From Bryobacterales bacterium (GTDB lineage Bacteria > Acidobacteriota > Terriglobia > Bryobacterales > Bryobacteraceae), in assembly GCA_027324255.1 (NCBI GenBank), contig DAHVTI010000075.1:1-34359 (forward strand): a DNA stretch of 34,359 nucleotides, in the 5' to 3' direction. Below the pieces are notes generated by a model. That model was not told the origin of the DNA. It did not search any database and saw only the letters and a program-made list of their open reading frames with translations. The translations under genes were made by a program, and so were the position numbers. Shown in pieces: positions 18,113 through 25,901 of the stretch. Positions within the stretch are counted from its first letter, which is position 1; the number at the start of each line of letters is the position of its first letter.

Positions 18113-18776
18113 GGTCCGCAATGCGCCACAGCGCCAGCGTCTTGTCCTCGTAGCCGCCCCCGCTCTCCGTGCACTCTTCCACCAGCACGCGTCGCGGCGG
18201 CCCCCACAGGAAGGGCGGCAGCTCGAAGTTCAGCATGCGCCAATCGCCGTCCTCGATGTCCTGGTTCTTCTCGCATTCCAGGAAATGCGTCGTCAGCAGC
18301 CACTCGGAGCCGCTGCGCATCAGGTTCTCCACTGCCCGCCGGATGTTCGCGCAGGAGAGGTGCACCAGGCAGTCACGGCACAACACCACATCGGCGCGGG
18401 GCAGTTCGTCCGCACAGAGATCCAACCGCAGGAACTCACGGCCATACTTCGCCCGGTTCTCCTCCACCAGCGACGCGACGATATCTCCGCCCAGGTATCG
18501 GACGCCCGCCAGGTCCACTTCACTCATCCAGCGAAAGTCGCCGCAGGGAATGTCCAGCAGGCTCTTCGCTTCCAGGTCCGCGAGCAGCCTGGGCAGTTCC
18601 TCGCGCACTTTGGCGGTGGCTGCCAGCTCGGAGCCCAGCCCGGAGACGGACTCTTCCGCGCCCCACAGGTTCGTCTCCCGGACGCGCGTGAACCGGCCCG
18701 CCAGGTCCATCCCGGCAAACTCATCTCTGCGCTCGTCGAACCGGACTTTCGCAGTCACCGGCGGCCGCCGCTTCAT
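18090..18776 (-). CDS. Class I SAM-dependent methyltransferase
   Basis: 228 residues with a Rossmann-type methyltransferase core: motif I LLDIPCGD (73-80), an acidic residue after the second strand (YLGGDIV), DVVLCRDCLVHL as the motif IV region, and a late strand WLLTTHF. The substrate cannot be told. No metal-binding or DNA-recognition motif is obvious. The ATG at 18776 overlaps the dehydratase stop by four bases (ATGA), so the two are probably translated together as part of the 20652-18090 operon. The last 23 bases overlap the convergent membrane-protein gene. Confidence 0.85.
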   Translation of the reverse strand: MKRRPPVTAKVRFDERRDEFAGMDLAGRFTRVRETNLWGAEESVSGLGSELAATAKVREELPRLLADLEAKSLLDIPCGDFRWMSEVDLAGVRYLGGDIVASLVEENRAKYGREFLRLDLCADELPRADVVLCRDCLVHLSCANIRRAVENLMRSGSEWLLTTHFLECEKNQDIEDGDWRMLNFELPPFLWGPPRRVLVEECTESGGGYEDKTLALWRIADLTRSGRR

Positions 18777-19723
18777 AGCGTCCCGAACGCCTCCAGATCC
18801 ATGTTTCCGCCGGAGAGCACGACACCCACCTTGCGAATCCCTTGCGGCAGCTTGCCGTGAAGCACCGCCGCTGCGCCCACCGCCCCGCTCGGCTCCACCA
18901 GCAGCTTGGTGCGCGACACAACGAACCGGGTGGTCTCCCGGATCTCCTCCTCCGACACCAGCAACACCTCTTCCACCAGTTCGCGGATCACCGCGAAGTT
19001 CAGCTCGCCCGGCTTCGTGGTCCGCAGCCCGTCGGCGATGGTCGGTGGAGACGCGATCTCGATCCGCTCCCCTTTCTGCAGCGACAGCCAGTAGTCGTTG
19101 GCCACTTCCGGCTCCACGCCGAAGACGCGGATGCCGGGGTTCAGCGCCTTGGCGGCGAGGGCGCAGCCGGATAGCAGGCCGCCCCCTCCCAGGCAGACGA
19201 CCATGGCGTCGAGCCCCGGCGCCTGCTCCATCAACTCCAGCCCGCAGGTGCCGGCCCCGGCGACGATCCAGGGATGATCGAAGGGCGGCACCAGCGTGGC
19301 GCCCGTCTCGGCGGCGATTTCGCGGCCGATGCGTTCGCGCGAATCCTTGTGGCGGTCGTAGATCACGACGCGCGCACCCTGCGCTTTCGTGGCTTCCAAC
19401 TTCGATTTGGGCGCATCGTCGGGCATCACCAGCGTGGCCGGCATGCCCAGCACGCGGGCCGCGATCGCCACGGCCTGCGCGTGGTTGCCCGACGAGAAGG
19501 CCACCACGCCCCGGCTCCGCTCGCTCTCGGGCATCGAGTACAGGAAGTTCGAGGCGCCCCGAATCTTGAACGCGCCGCCCTTCTGCAAATTCTCGCACTT
19601 GAAGTGGATCTCCAGCCCGCTCCGCTCATCGCAACTCCGGGAACGCCATACCGGAGTCCGCTGGGCGATGGGTGCAATCCGCTGTGCAGCCGCGCGAATG
19701 TCTTCGAGAGTCACTTCCGTCAT
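18773..19723 (-). CDS. Threonine/serine dehydratase (PLP fold-type II)
   Basis: 316 residues of the tryptophan-synthase-beta fold. The PLP lysine is K53 in GGAFKIRGA, with SSGNHAQAVA and the phosphate-binding loop GGGGLLSG. The family deaminates threonine or serine to 2-oxobutyrate or pyruvate, and includes serine racemases and hydroxyaspartate dehydratases. There is no C-terminal ACT regulatory domain, so it is the catabolic-length form rather than biosynthetic IlvA. The ATG at 19723 shares its first base with the stop of the D-2-hydroxyacid dehydrogenase (TAATG), and its stop overlaps the methyltransferase start. A path of 2-oxo acid formation then reduction by the neighbour is possible but inferred. 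Confidence 0.9.
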   Translation of the reverse strand: MTEVTLEDIRAAAQRIAPIAQRTPVWRSRSCDERSGLEIHFKCENLQKGGAFKIRGASNFLYSMPESERSRGVVAFSSGNHAQAVAIAARVLGMPATLVMPDDAPKSKLEATKAQGARVVIYDRHKDSRERIGREIAAETGATLVPPFDHPWIVAGAGTCGLELMEQAPGLDAMVVCLGGGGLLSGCALAAKALNPGIRVFGVEPEVANDYWLSLQKGERIEIASPPTIADGLRTTKPGELNFAVIRELVEEVLLVSEEEIRETTRFVVSRTKLLVEPSGAVGAAAVLHGKLPQGIRKVGVVLSGGNMDLEAFGTL

Positions 19724-20652
19724 TAGTAGCCCGCCTTCATGTCCGCCATATTCTTCAGATTCTCGCCGCGCTCGAACCGCCCGAAGTTCTCGATGAACAA
19801 CTCCATGGCCTCGTTCAACCAGGTGGTGGTGTTGTCCGCGCAGTGCGGCGACAGCAGCACGTTGTCCATCTCCCACAGGGCATGGCCCGCCGGCAGCGGC
19901 TCCTGATCGTAAACGTCCAGCACCGCCCCCCGGATCCAGCCCTCCTTCAAAGCCCGGATCAGCGCCTCTTCCACTACCACCGGGCCGCGGCCCAGGTTGA
20001 TGAGCACCGCCCCCGGCTTCATCTTCTTCAGCTCCGCCTCGCCGATCATGCCTCTGGTCTCCGGCGTGAGCGGAGCGCTGAGCAGCAGAAAATCCGAGTG
20101 CGCCAGGATCTCTTCCAACTCTTCCGGCCTGTGGCTCCGGCCGACGCCCCGCACCTGCATCCCGAACGCCGAAGCCAGCGCCGCCGTGGCCCTGCCGATG
20201 GAGCCGTGGCCGATGATGCCCAGGTGCTGCCCGTGCAGTTCGGAGACGGTGAACTTCTCCCAGTGCTTCTCCCGCTGCTGCCGCCGCATCCGCCGCACGT
20301 CCTTGGCAAACCAGAGCATCCCCGTCAGGGCAAACTCGGCCAGCGACCGCGCAAACACGCCCTTGCCGTTCGTCAGCACCACCCCGCTCTCCGCCAGCGC
20401 CGGGAAGAGCAGCGTCTCCAGACCCGCCCACATCGAGTGGACCCATTTCACGTTCGGCGTCATGGGCCAGACTTCTTCCACCAGCGTCCGCGGCACCGCC
20501 CCCACCAGCACGACGTCCGCCTCCGGCGCCGCCTTGCCGAAAGCCTCGGCGCGTTCCGCAACGACGATTCTGGTTTCGGCCGGCAGCCGGTCCAGCAGCG
20601 CCAGGTACCGCGCGGCGGGGTCGTTCAGCACCAACAATGTGTGTCCAGGCAT
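19723..20652 (-). CDS. D-isomer-specific 2-hydroxyacid dehydrogenase
   Basis: 309 residues, NAD(P)-dependent. The nucleotide-binding motif is GIIGHGSIGRA (145-155). The catalytic triad is in place: Arg222 in NLGRGPVV, Glu251 in DVYDQEPLP and His270 in LLSPHCAD. The family reduces 2-oxo acids to D-2-hydroxy acids or the reverse (lactate, glycerate, 3-phosphoglycerate and others); the truncated length without an extra domain speaks against SerA with ACT. Substrate undetermined. It heads an operon with a dehydratase and methyltransferase, and diverges from the zinc-ribbon gene across a 69-base gap. Confidence 0.92.
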   Translation of the reverse strand: MPGHTLLVLNDPAARYLALLDRLPAETRIVVAERAEAFGKAAPEADVVLVGAVPRTLVEEVWPMTPNVKWVHSMWAGLETLLFPALAESGVVLTNGKGVFARSLAEFALTGMLWFAKDVRRMRRQQREKHWEKFTVSELHGQHLGIIGHGSIGRATAALASAFGMQVRGVGRSHRPEELEEILAHSDFLLLSAPLTPETRGMIGEAELKKMKPGAVLINLGRGPVVVEEALIRALKEGWIRGAVLDVYDQEPLPAGHALWEMDNVLLSPHCADNTTTWLNEAMELFIENFGRFERGENLKNMADMKAGY

Positions 20653-20721
20653 GTATCGACTTCCAGGATACTGCCCTGCCCCGCCTTGCGGCTGCGCCGC
20701 GCCCTACGGGACACTGGTGAG

Positions 20722-21378
20722 GTGGACGGTTATTGCACTTGCGGCGCCAAGCTCCCGGAGGACGCCCTCTTCTGCCATCGCTGCGGAAGGCCCCTGCGCG
20801 AACTGGTGGAACCGGAGCGGGAAGAGAATCCGCAGCCGGCTGTGGTGAGTCTGCCAGTGGAGCAGGCGGTAGCGCCGGAGGCCCCGGAGCCTTCCGTCAA
20901 TTTCCGGAACGGCGCCGCGGTGCGGGTCGGCTTCCTGGCCGCCGCGATCGTCCAACTGGCGTCCACGCTGAGCGCGGCCGCAGGCGCCTCGCTGCTGCTG
21001 CCGCTGGTGCTGCTGGGCGGCGGCTTCTACGCCGTAGTCCTTTACGCCCGCCGTACGGGCGCCCGCCTGTCCGTTCTGAACGGTGCGCGCATGGGCTGGA
21101 TCACGGGCATCTTCTGCTTCGTCATCATGACCGTCTTCTTCACCGCCGGAATCGCCTTGCTCGCCGGCAGCGATCAACTGATGAAGGCCTACAAGGACAG
21201 CGCCGCCAGCCTGGGCCTGCCGCCGGAGGCCGCACAGCAGTTCGAAAAGCTCGCCTCCGATCCGGGCGCCTTTGCCGCATCCATCATTCTCGGACTGGTC
21301 TTCCAGTTCGTGTTTCTCACGCTGTTCTGCTCCATGGGTGGAGCCCTCGGCGCGAAACTCCGCGGCCAGAAGCCCTGA
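20722..21378 (+). CDS. Zinc-ribbon membrane protein of unknown function
   Basis: 218 residues from GTG 20722, with a GGTGAG sequence close before it. The N-terminus is a small zinc ribbon with four cysteines (CTC at 5-7, CHRC at 18-21). An acidic/proline linker follows to about residue 65, then four hydrophobic helices to the C-terminus (about 72-90, 92-112, 130-150, 185-210). Zinc-ribbon plus membrane-helix proteins are common in Acidobacteria and Gram-positives and have no uniform function. It stands alone, divergent from the dehydrogenase operon, with its 3' end 9 bases from the convergent EamA transporter gene. The open frame extends far upstream, but that portion is antisense to the dehydrogenase. 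Confidence 0.8.
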   Translation: MDGYCTCGAKLPEDALFCHRCGRPLRELVEPEREENPQPAVVSLPVEQAVAPEAPEPSVNFRNGAAVRVGFLAAAIVQLASTLSAAAGASLLLPLVLLGGGFYAVVLYARRTGARLSVLNGARMGWITGIFCFVIMTVFFTAGIALLAGSDQLMKAYKDSAASLGLPPEAAQQFEKLASDPGAFAASIILGLVFQFVFLTLFCSMGGALGAKLRGQKP

Positions 21379-21387
21379 CCGGCCGGC

Positions 21388-22281
21388 TCAACTCCGCCGC
21401 GCTTCCATTTTCTTGACCAGCGCCACGCCGAAGAAAATAACGGCCATGGCCAGGGCCTCCCGCACGCCGAACTGCTCGCGGTAGAACAGCCACCCCAGGA
21501 TCACGGCCACCACCGGGTTGACGTAGTTGTACAGCGAGACCAGCGCGACCGGCAGGCGCTGCAGGGCCACGACGTAACTCGAATAGCCGACGATGGAGCC
21601 GAACGTCACCAGGTACAGCAGGGCGCCCACCCCTCGCGCCGACCAGTGGATCTCCCCCGGAAACAGCAGCGCCACCGGCACAAAGGCTACACCAGCCGCC
21701 AACTGCTGCACGGCTCCGGCGACGATGGGATTGACGTCCGAAGCCTGCCGCTTCTGCAGCAGCGAACCGAGCGTCCAGGCCAGGCAGCCCAACTGCAGCA
21801 CCGCCACGCCCTGCAGCATGGCCGCGCCGGCGCTTCCGCCCTGCCACGCGCCGGGCCCCACCAGCAGCGCGGCGCCGCCGAGGCCCACCAGCATGCCGAA
21901 CAGTGTCGGAGCGTGCAGCCTCTCGCGGGGCGGCAGAACCGCATTCAGGCCCACCAGCCAAAACGGGCTCACCGTGATGATCAGCGCGGCCAGGCCGCTG
22001 GGGACCCACGTCTCCGCCAGCACCAGCGCCCCGTTGCCGATGCCAAGGATCACCACTCCGTTCAAGGCTGTCAGCCACAACTCGCGGCCACGGGGCAATT
22101 TGGCGCGGACCGCCAGGCAGCCGGCCAGAAGAATGCCGCCCGATAGAATGAATCGCGTGGCCACCAGCAGCATGGGCGGCCACGTCTCCAGCGCCATGCG
22201 GATTGCCAGGTAGGTGGTCCCCCAGAAGAAGCACACGGAACCGAGAGCCGCGTAGGCCCAGAATTGAGGATGCTTCGTCAA
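21388..22281 (-). CDS. EamA/DMT-family transporter
   Basis: About 297 residues with ten hydrophobic helices forming two EamA repeats, beginning with the signature FFWGTTYLAIRMALE and, in the second half, LYNYVNPVVAVILGWLFYRE. The family moves metabolites or amino acids across the inner membrane, usually outward; the substrate is not predictable. There is no ATG near the expected start. I chose TTG 22281 because it places TKHPQFWAYA at the N-terminus; TTG 22308 is an alternative. No clear ribosome binding site precedes either. It diverges from the PfkB kinase gene with only 46 bases between the two TTG codons. Confidence 0.88.
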   Translation of the reverse strand: MTKHPQFWAYAALGSVCFFWGTTYLAIRMALETWPPMLLVATRFILSGGILLAGCLAVRAKLPRGRELWLTALNGVVILGIGNGALVLAETWVPSGLAALIITVSPFWLVGLNAVLPPRERLHAPTLFGMLVGLGGAALLVGPGAWQGGSAGAAMLQGVAVLQLGCLAWTLGSLLQKRQASDVNPIVAGAVQQLAAGVAFVPVALLFPGEIHWSARGVGALLYLVTFGSIVGYSSYVVALQRLPVALVSLYNYVNPVVAVILGWLFYREQFGVREALAMAVIFFGVALVKKMEARRS

Positions 22282-22315
22282 AACGTTAGGGTACCATTCA
22301 GGCGGCAATTCCCGA

Positions 22316-22321
22316 TAAAAT
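22316..22321 (+). promoter_or_regulatory. Putative -10 element of the PfkB kinase gene (leaderless)
   Basis: TAAAAT, five of six to the -10 consensus, ends six bases before the TTG start at 22328. No good -35 hexamer was found, nor a Shine-Dalgarno sequence. If used, it would make a leaderless transcript beginning at or next to the start codon. Confidence 0.3.
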
Positions 22322-22327
22322 GACGGC

Positions 22328-23260
22328 TTGATCGTAACTCTGACCGCCAACCCCGCCATCGACCGCAACGTGACGGTCGATCGTCTCGTCTTTGAAGACC
22401 GGGCCTATATTCTGTCCACCCGCAAAGCGGCTGGAGGCCGCGGCATCAACGCCTCCTGCGTCATCCGCGCCTACGGCGCAGAAACGCTCGCCATCGCGCC
22501 CTGCGGTGGAAAATCCGGCAAGCTCCTGGAGGAATTCCTCTCGTCCTGCGGCTTCCCCTGCGAACTGGTCCGCGTGCGCAACGAGATCCGCACCAACATG
22601 ACCATCGCCGACCGCAACGGGCTGGCCGTCAAGCTCAACGAGAAAGGGCCTGAGCTGAGCGCCTCCGAGGTCGGCAGGCTTGAAAAGGCCGTCCGCAACC
22701 ACCTCAGAAGCGCATCCTGGCTGATGCTCTGCGGATCCCTCCCGCCGGGCGTGCCGCCGGATTTCTACGCCCGCCTGGTCCATGCCGCTTCCAAGCAAGG
22801 CGTCAAGACACTGCTCGACGCCGACGGTGACGAGTTTGATGCCGCCCTGGATGCCCGCCCCACCGTCGTTACGCCCAACCAACAGGAGGCCGAAAGGCTT
22901 TTGAACCGGGCCCTCCTCACCCGCAACCACTTTCAGGAAGCCGCCGAGCGCATCCGCGGCATGGGCGCCGGCAGCGTCGTCCTCTCGCTGGGCGCGCGCG
23001 GAGCCCTGGCGGCTTTGGAAGATGGTTCGATCTGGGAAGCCGTGCCGCCGCGAGTGGAGGCGCTTTGCCCCATCGGTGCCGGCGACGCCCTCGCCGCCGC
23101 CTACGTCTGGTCCATCCGGCGCAACCCCGACCCCGCCGACGCCTTGCGCTGGGGTGTCGCGGCCGGCACGGCATCCGCCCGTTTGCCCGGCGTCAGCTTC
23201 GCCTCTCTAGACCAGACTCGCGAGGTCTACGACCGCGTCACGACCCGCCGCGTCGGCTAG
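22328..23260 (+). CDS. PfkB-family sugar kinase, 1-phosphofructokinase-like
   Basis: 310 residues. The N-terminus IVTLTANPAIDRNVTVDRL and the sugar-binding AAGGRGINAS (GGKGxN type) match the 1-phosphofructokinase/tagatose-6-phosphate kinase branch. CGSLPPGVPPDFY and the catalytic GAGDA loop (Asp253) are present. It would phosphorylate a hexose phosphate with ATP in the cytoplasm; the exact sugar is open. The start is TTG 22328, since ATG 22320 in another frame stops after three codons, its TGA overlapping this TTG. No PTS genes are nearby. The last 54 bases overlap the convergent cobA gene, a long overlap that both protein C-termini use. Confidence 0.9.
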   Translation: MIVTLTANPAIDRNVTVDRLVFEDRAYILSTRKAAGGRGINASCVIRAYGAETLAIAPCGGKSGKLLEEFLSSCGFPCELVRVRNEIRTNMTIADRNGLAVKLNEKGPELSASEVGRLEKAVRNHLRSASWLMLCGSLPPGVPPDFYARLVHAASKQGVKTLLDADGDEFDAALDARPTVVTPNQQEAERLLNRALLTRNHFQEAAERIRGMGAGSVVLSLGARGALAALEDGSIWEAVPPRVEALCPIGAGDALAAAYVWSIRRNPDPADALRWGVAAGTASARLPGVSFASLDQTREVYDRVTTRRVG

Positions 23261-23959
23261 TTTTCCCCGCAGCGCGACGACCTCCCCGATCACCATCACC
23301 GCCGGAGTACCGACGTCGGCCCCGCCAGAGCCGGCCAGTGTCGTCACCACCACGCGCTCCTCCGGCGTGGTCCCGTTCTCGATGAACGCCACCGGAGTGT
23401 CTCCGCCGCGCCCGTGCCGCATCAGGCAAGCGGCGATCTCGGCCCGCCGCCCCACACCCATCAGCACCACCAGGGTATCGACGCGGGCGTAAGCCTCCCA
23501 TTCCTGGCAGCACCCCGCCATGCGGTTGCCCGTCACCACCGCAAAGCCGCCGGCCACGCCGCGGAAGGTCACCGGAATGCCGGCCAGTTCCGGCACCGCC
23601 ACCGCGGAACTGATACCCGGCACCACCTCCACGGCGTAGCCTCGCTCCGCGAGATGCAGCCACTCTTCGGCCCCGCGCCCAAACACCATGGGGTCTCCGC
23701 CTTTCAGGCGGACCACGACCTCATGCCGGCGCGCGCAATCTTCCAGCAGTTCCAGGATGTGGCGCTGGATCTCCTCCTGCCGGCCCTCTTCTTTCCCCAC
23801 GGCGTGCAGTTCCGCGCCGGGCCGGACCAGTTCCAGCACCTCCGCCGACACCAGCCGGTCATAGAGCACCGCGTCTGCTCGCGCCAGGATGCGCGCCGCC
23901 CGAACCGTCAGCAGGTCCGCCCGCCCCGGTCCGGCCCCCACAATGTGAATCGTGCTCAT
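23207..23959 (-). CDS. cobA: Uroporphyrinogen-III C-methyltransferase (SUMT)
   Basis: 250 residues of the tetrapyrrole methylase family. It has VGAGPGRADLLTVRAAR at the N-terminus, YDRLVSAEVL, the SAM-binding RLKGGDPMVFGRG, VVPGISSA and GIPVTFRG. It methylates uroporphyrinogen III at C2 and C7 to give precorrin-2, the entry to siroheme and cobalamin. The protein lacks the N-terminal dehydrogenase/ferrochelatase part of CysG, so those steps must be encoded elsewhere. Its ATG at 23959 overlaps the sulfite reductase stop by four bases (ATGA), which ties siroheme supply to the siroheme enzyme. Its 3' end overlaps the PfkB kinase gene on the opposite strand by 54 bases. Confidence 0.95.
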   Translation of the reverse strand: MSTIHIVGAGPGRADLLTVRAARILARADAVLYDRLVSAEVLELVRPGAELHAVGKEEGRQEEIQRHILELLEDCARRHEVVVRLKGGDPMVFGRGAEEWLHLAERGYAVEVVPGISSAVAVPELAGIPVTFRGVAGGFAVVTGNRMAGCCQEWEAYARVDTLVVLMGVGRRAEIAACLMRHGRGGDTPVAFIENGTTPEERVVVTTLAGSGGADVGTPAVMVIGEVVALRGKLADAAGRDAVVDLASLV

Positions 23960-25587
23960 GCGACCCGGTGCCACCAGTCTCCAAAGGCTTCGCCCGGCGC
24001 GCGTTCCACGGCGTACCGGTCGAACAGCGGCCGCAGCGTGGAGGCCAGTTCCTCCACTGGAATCAGCTTTTTCCAGGCCACGGAGAGGCGATCGGCGCGA
24101 GGCGATCCGCCCAGGTAGATCGTGTACTTGCCCACCGTTTCTCCGACAATGCCGATCTCAGCCGTGTACGGCCTCGCGCAGCCGTTCGGGCAGCCGGTCA
24201 TCCGCACGTGAATGGTCTGTCCCGCCGCACCCGCGGCGTCCAGCTCATTCTGCAGCGCCGCGGCCACATCCGGCAGGATCCGCTCCGCTTCCGTGATCGC
24301 CTGGCCGCACGTGGGCAGGGATACGCACGCCATGGAGTGGCGCAGCACAGGAGGCAATTCCGCCGCATGCGGCACGGCGTGGTTCTTCAGAATGCCATCG
24401 ACCAGGGTTTTCTGTTCCGGCCCGAGTCCGGCAAGCAGGAGGTTCTGCTGAGCCGTGAACCGCACCTCGCAGCCCGTCGCTTCCACAATCTCCCGCACCG
24501 CCTGCCGGATGCCGCCCTTCAGCCTGCCGCTGATCACGCGCAGGCCGAGGAACCAACGGCCGTCGCCCTGCTCGTGCCAGCCGAGATAGTCCTCCTGCCG
24601 CGACCACCTCAGCTCCAGCGGAGGCGCCGGAGTGCGGCCCAGCCGGCTCGCGAGTTCCTGCTTGAACCACTCCACCCCGCGCTCGTCCAGAATGTACTTC
24701 AGCCGCGCCAGCCTGCGGTTTTCCCGGTTGCCGAAGTCGCGGTGGATCGACACCGCTGCCCGCGCCACCTCCAGCACCTCTTCTTCCGAAGGGCCAACGA
24801 AGGCAACGGCATCCGCCATCCTCGGATGACTCTCCTTGACTCCGTTCGACTGCCCCATCCCGCCGCCAGCCAGCACCGTGAATCCCGCCAGAGCGCCCGC
24901 TTCGAAGTGCGCCACAAAGCCCAGATCGTTCGAGTAGATGTCGATCAGGTTCTCGCCTTCGAACGAGAAAGCAATCTTGAATTTGCGCGGGAGATAGACG
25001 TCGCCGTAGACCTCTTCCGTCTCCGCCTCCAGCGATGCGGCCTTCTCGCCGTCCAGCCAGATCTCGGCGTAGGCCCGGCTCTGGGGGTGGAACGACTTTC
25101 TCACCTTCCGCGCCAGCGCCAGCAGATCGCTGCGCTCAGGGCTCACGAGCGGCGTCGAATCGTAGGTCACGTTGCGCACGACGTCGCCGCATGCTGCATA
25201 GGTGGATAGCCCCGCTTCATTGACGGCCGCGATCAACCCCTTGAGATTGACCTTGCCGACGTAGTGATACTGAACGTCCTGCCGCGAGGTCACCCGCAGC
25301 GTACCGTCGCCTGCCGTATCCGCCAGCTCATCGAGCTTCAGGTACTGTTCCGCCGAAACCACGCCGCCGGCGATGCCCACCCGCACCATGCAGCCGTAAA
25401 CCTTTTCAGGCTGGGTCTTCCGCAGGTCCCGGTCATCTTGCTGATAGATCCCATGGAACTTCAGCAGCCCGTTCGAGGGTTTTGTGAACGAGTTCGATTC
25501 GTTCAGAAGCTCTTCGGCAATCCCACCGCGCAGGTGACGGCTGCCGCCCTTCAGAATCTCCGCCGCGGACACTTTTCCTGAGGCCAT
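23956..25587 (-). CDS. cysI: Assimilatory sulfite reductase hemoprotein (CysI type)
   Basis: 543 residues. The siroheme/4Fe-4S cysteines are C421 and C427 (CVSLPTCGQA) and C466 and C470 (TGCPNGCARPY), the same spacing as E. coli CysI. The N-terminal block LLKFHGIYQQDDRDLR is the CysI signature. It reduces sulfite to sulfide in the cytoplasm with six electrons. The ATG at 25587 begins just behind a TTGAG. CysI normally receives electrons from the CysJ flavoprotein, which is absent; an FAD/NAD(P)H oxidoreductase lies two genes upstream instead. The gene overlaps cobA, its likely siroheme supplier. A ferredoxin-dependent sulfite or nitrite reductase is the alternative reading; the motif set favours sulfite. 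Confidence 0.93.
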   Translation of the reverse strand: MASGKVSAAEILKGGSRHLRGGIAEELLNESNSFTKPSNGLLKFHGIYQQDDRDLRKTQPEKVYGCMVRVGIAGGVVSAEQYLKLDELADTAGDGTLRVTSRQDVQYHYVGKVNLKGLIAAVNEAGLSTYAACGDVVRNVTYDSTPLVSPERSDLLALARKVRKSFHPQSRAYAEIWLDGEKAASLEAETEEVYGDVYLPRKFKIAFSFEGENLIDIYSNDLGFVAHFEAGALAGFTVLAGGGMGQSNGVKESHPRMADAVAFVGPSEEEVLEVARAAVSIHRDFGNRENRRLARLKYILDERGVEWFKQELASRLGRTPAPPLELRWSRQEDYLGWHEQGDGRWFLGLRVISGRLKGGIRQAVREIVEATGCEVRFTAQQNLLLAGLGPEQKTLVDGILKNHAVPHAAELPPVLRHSMACVSLPTCGQAITEAERILPDVAAALQNELDAAGAAGQTIHVRMTGCPNGCARPYTAEIGIVGETVGKYTIYLGGSPRADRLSVAWKKLIPVEELASTLRPLFDRYAVERAPGEAFGDWWHRVA

Positions 25588-25596
25588 CTCAACCCC

Positions 25597-25621
25597 AGGG
25601 TATCACAACACCTAATACCCT
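25597..25621. repeat. Inverted repeat between the two-TM gene and cysI
   Basis: AGGGTAT at 25597-25603 and ATACCCT at 25615-25621 are perfect complements separated by 11 bases, in the 40-base gap before cysI. It could be a hairpin in the cysI leader or an operator. There is no T-run on the - strand, so it is unlikely to be a terminator. Confidence 0.3.
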
Positions 25622-25627
25622 ATCAAC

Positions 25628-25891
25628 TTAGTCCAGATTTGAATCCGGCTTCGCCTCAGGATTGGGCTTCGTTCGCTTGCGGAAGAAAATGTCCGGCGAC
25701 CGGAGCCAGGTGGTCAACAATACGGCGAAGAGAACGACGAGGGCGAGGAATGTGGCAACGGAACCAACCACCAGGTAGTCGGTTTCGTTGTGCGGGCCGG
25801 GGAGGATCTTCAGGCCGATGGCCACGGTGACCCCAAAAACGATGACGGCTGAAGCGACAAGCATCAGCGCGCGGCCGGTGGCAGTACCCAT
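25628..25891 (-). CDS. Small two-helix membrane protein
   Basis: 87 residues with two hydrophobic helices (about 8-29 and 40-63) and a short, charged C-terminal tail (FFRKRTKPNPEAKPDSNLD). I do not recognise a family. It lies 10 bases behind the oxidoreductase stop and 40 before cysI, on the same strand, so it belongs to the same presumed operon. A role in anchoring or in electron transfer to the sulfite reductase is conceivable, but it has no cysteine or histidine pair suited to a cofactor. Confidence 0.75.
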   Translation of the reverse strand: MGTATGRALMLVASAVIVFGVTVAIGLKILPGPHNETDYLVVGSVATFLALVVLFAVLLTTWLRSPDIFFRKRTKPNPEAKPDSNLD

Positions 25892-25901
25892 GCCTCTGAT
25901 T

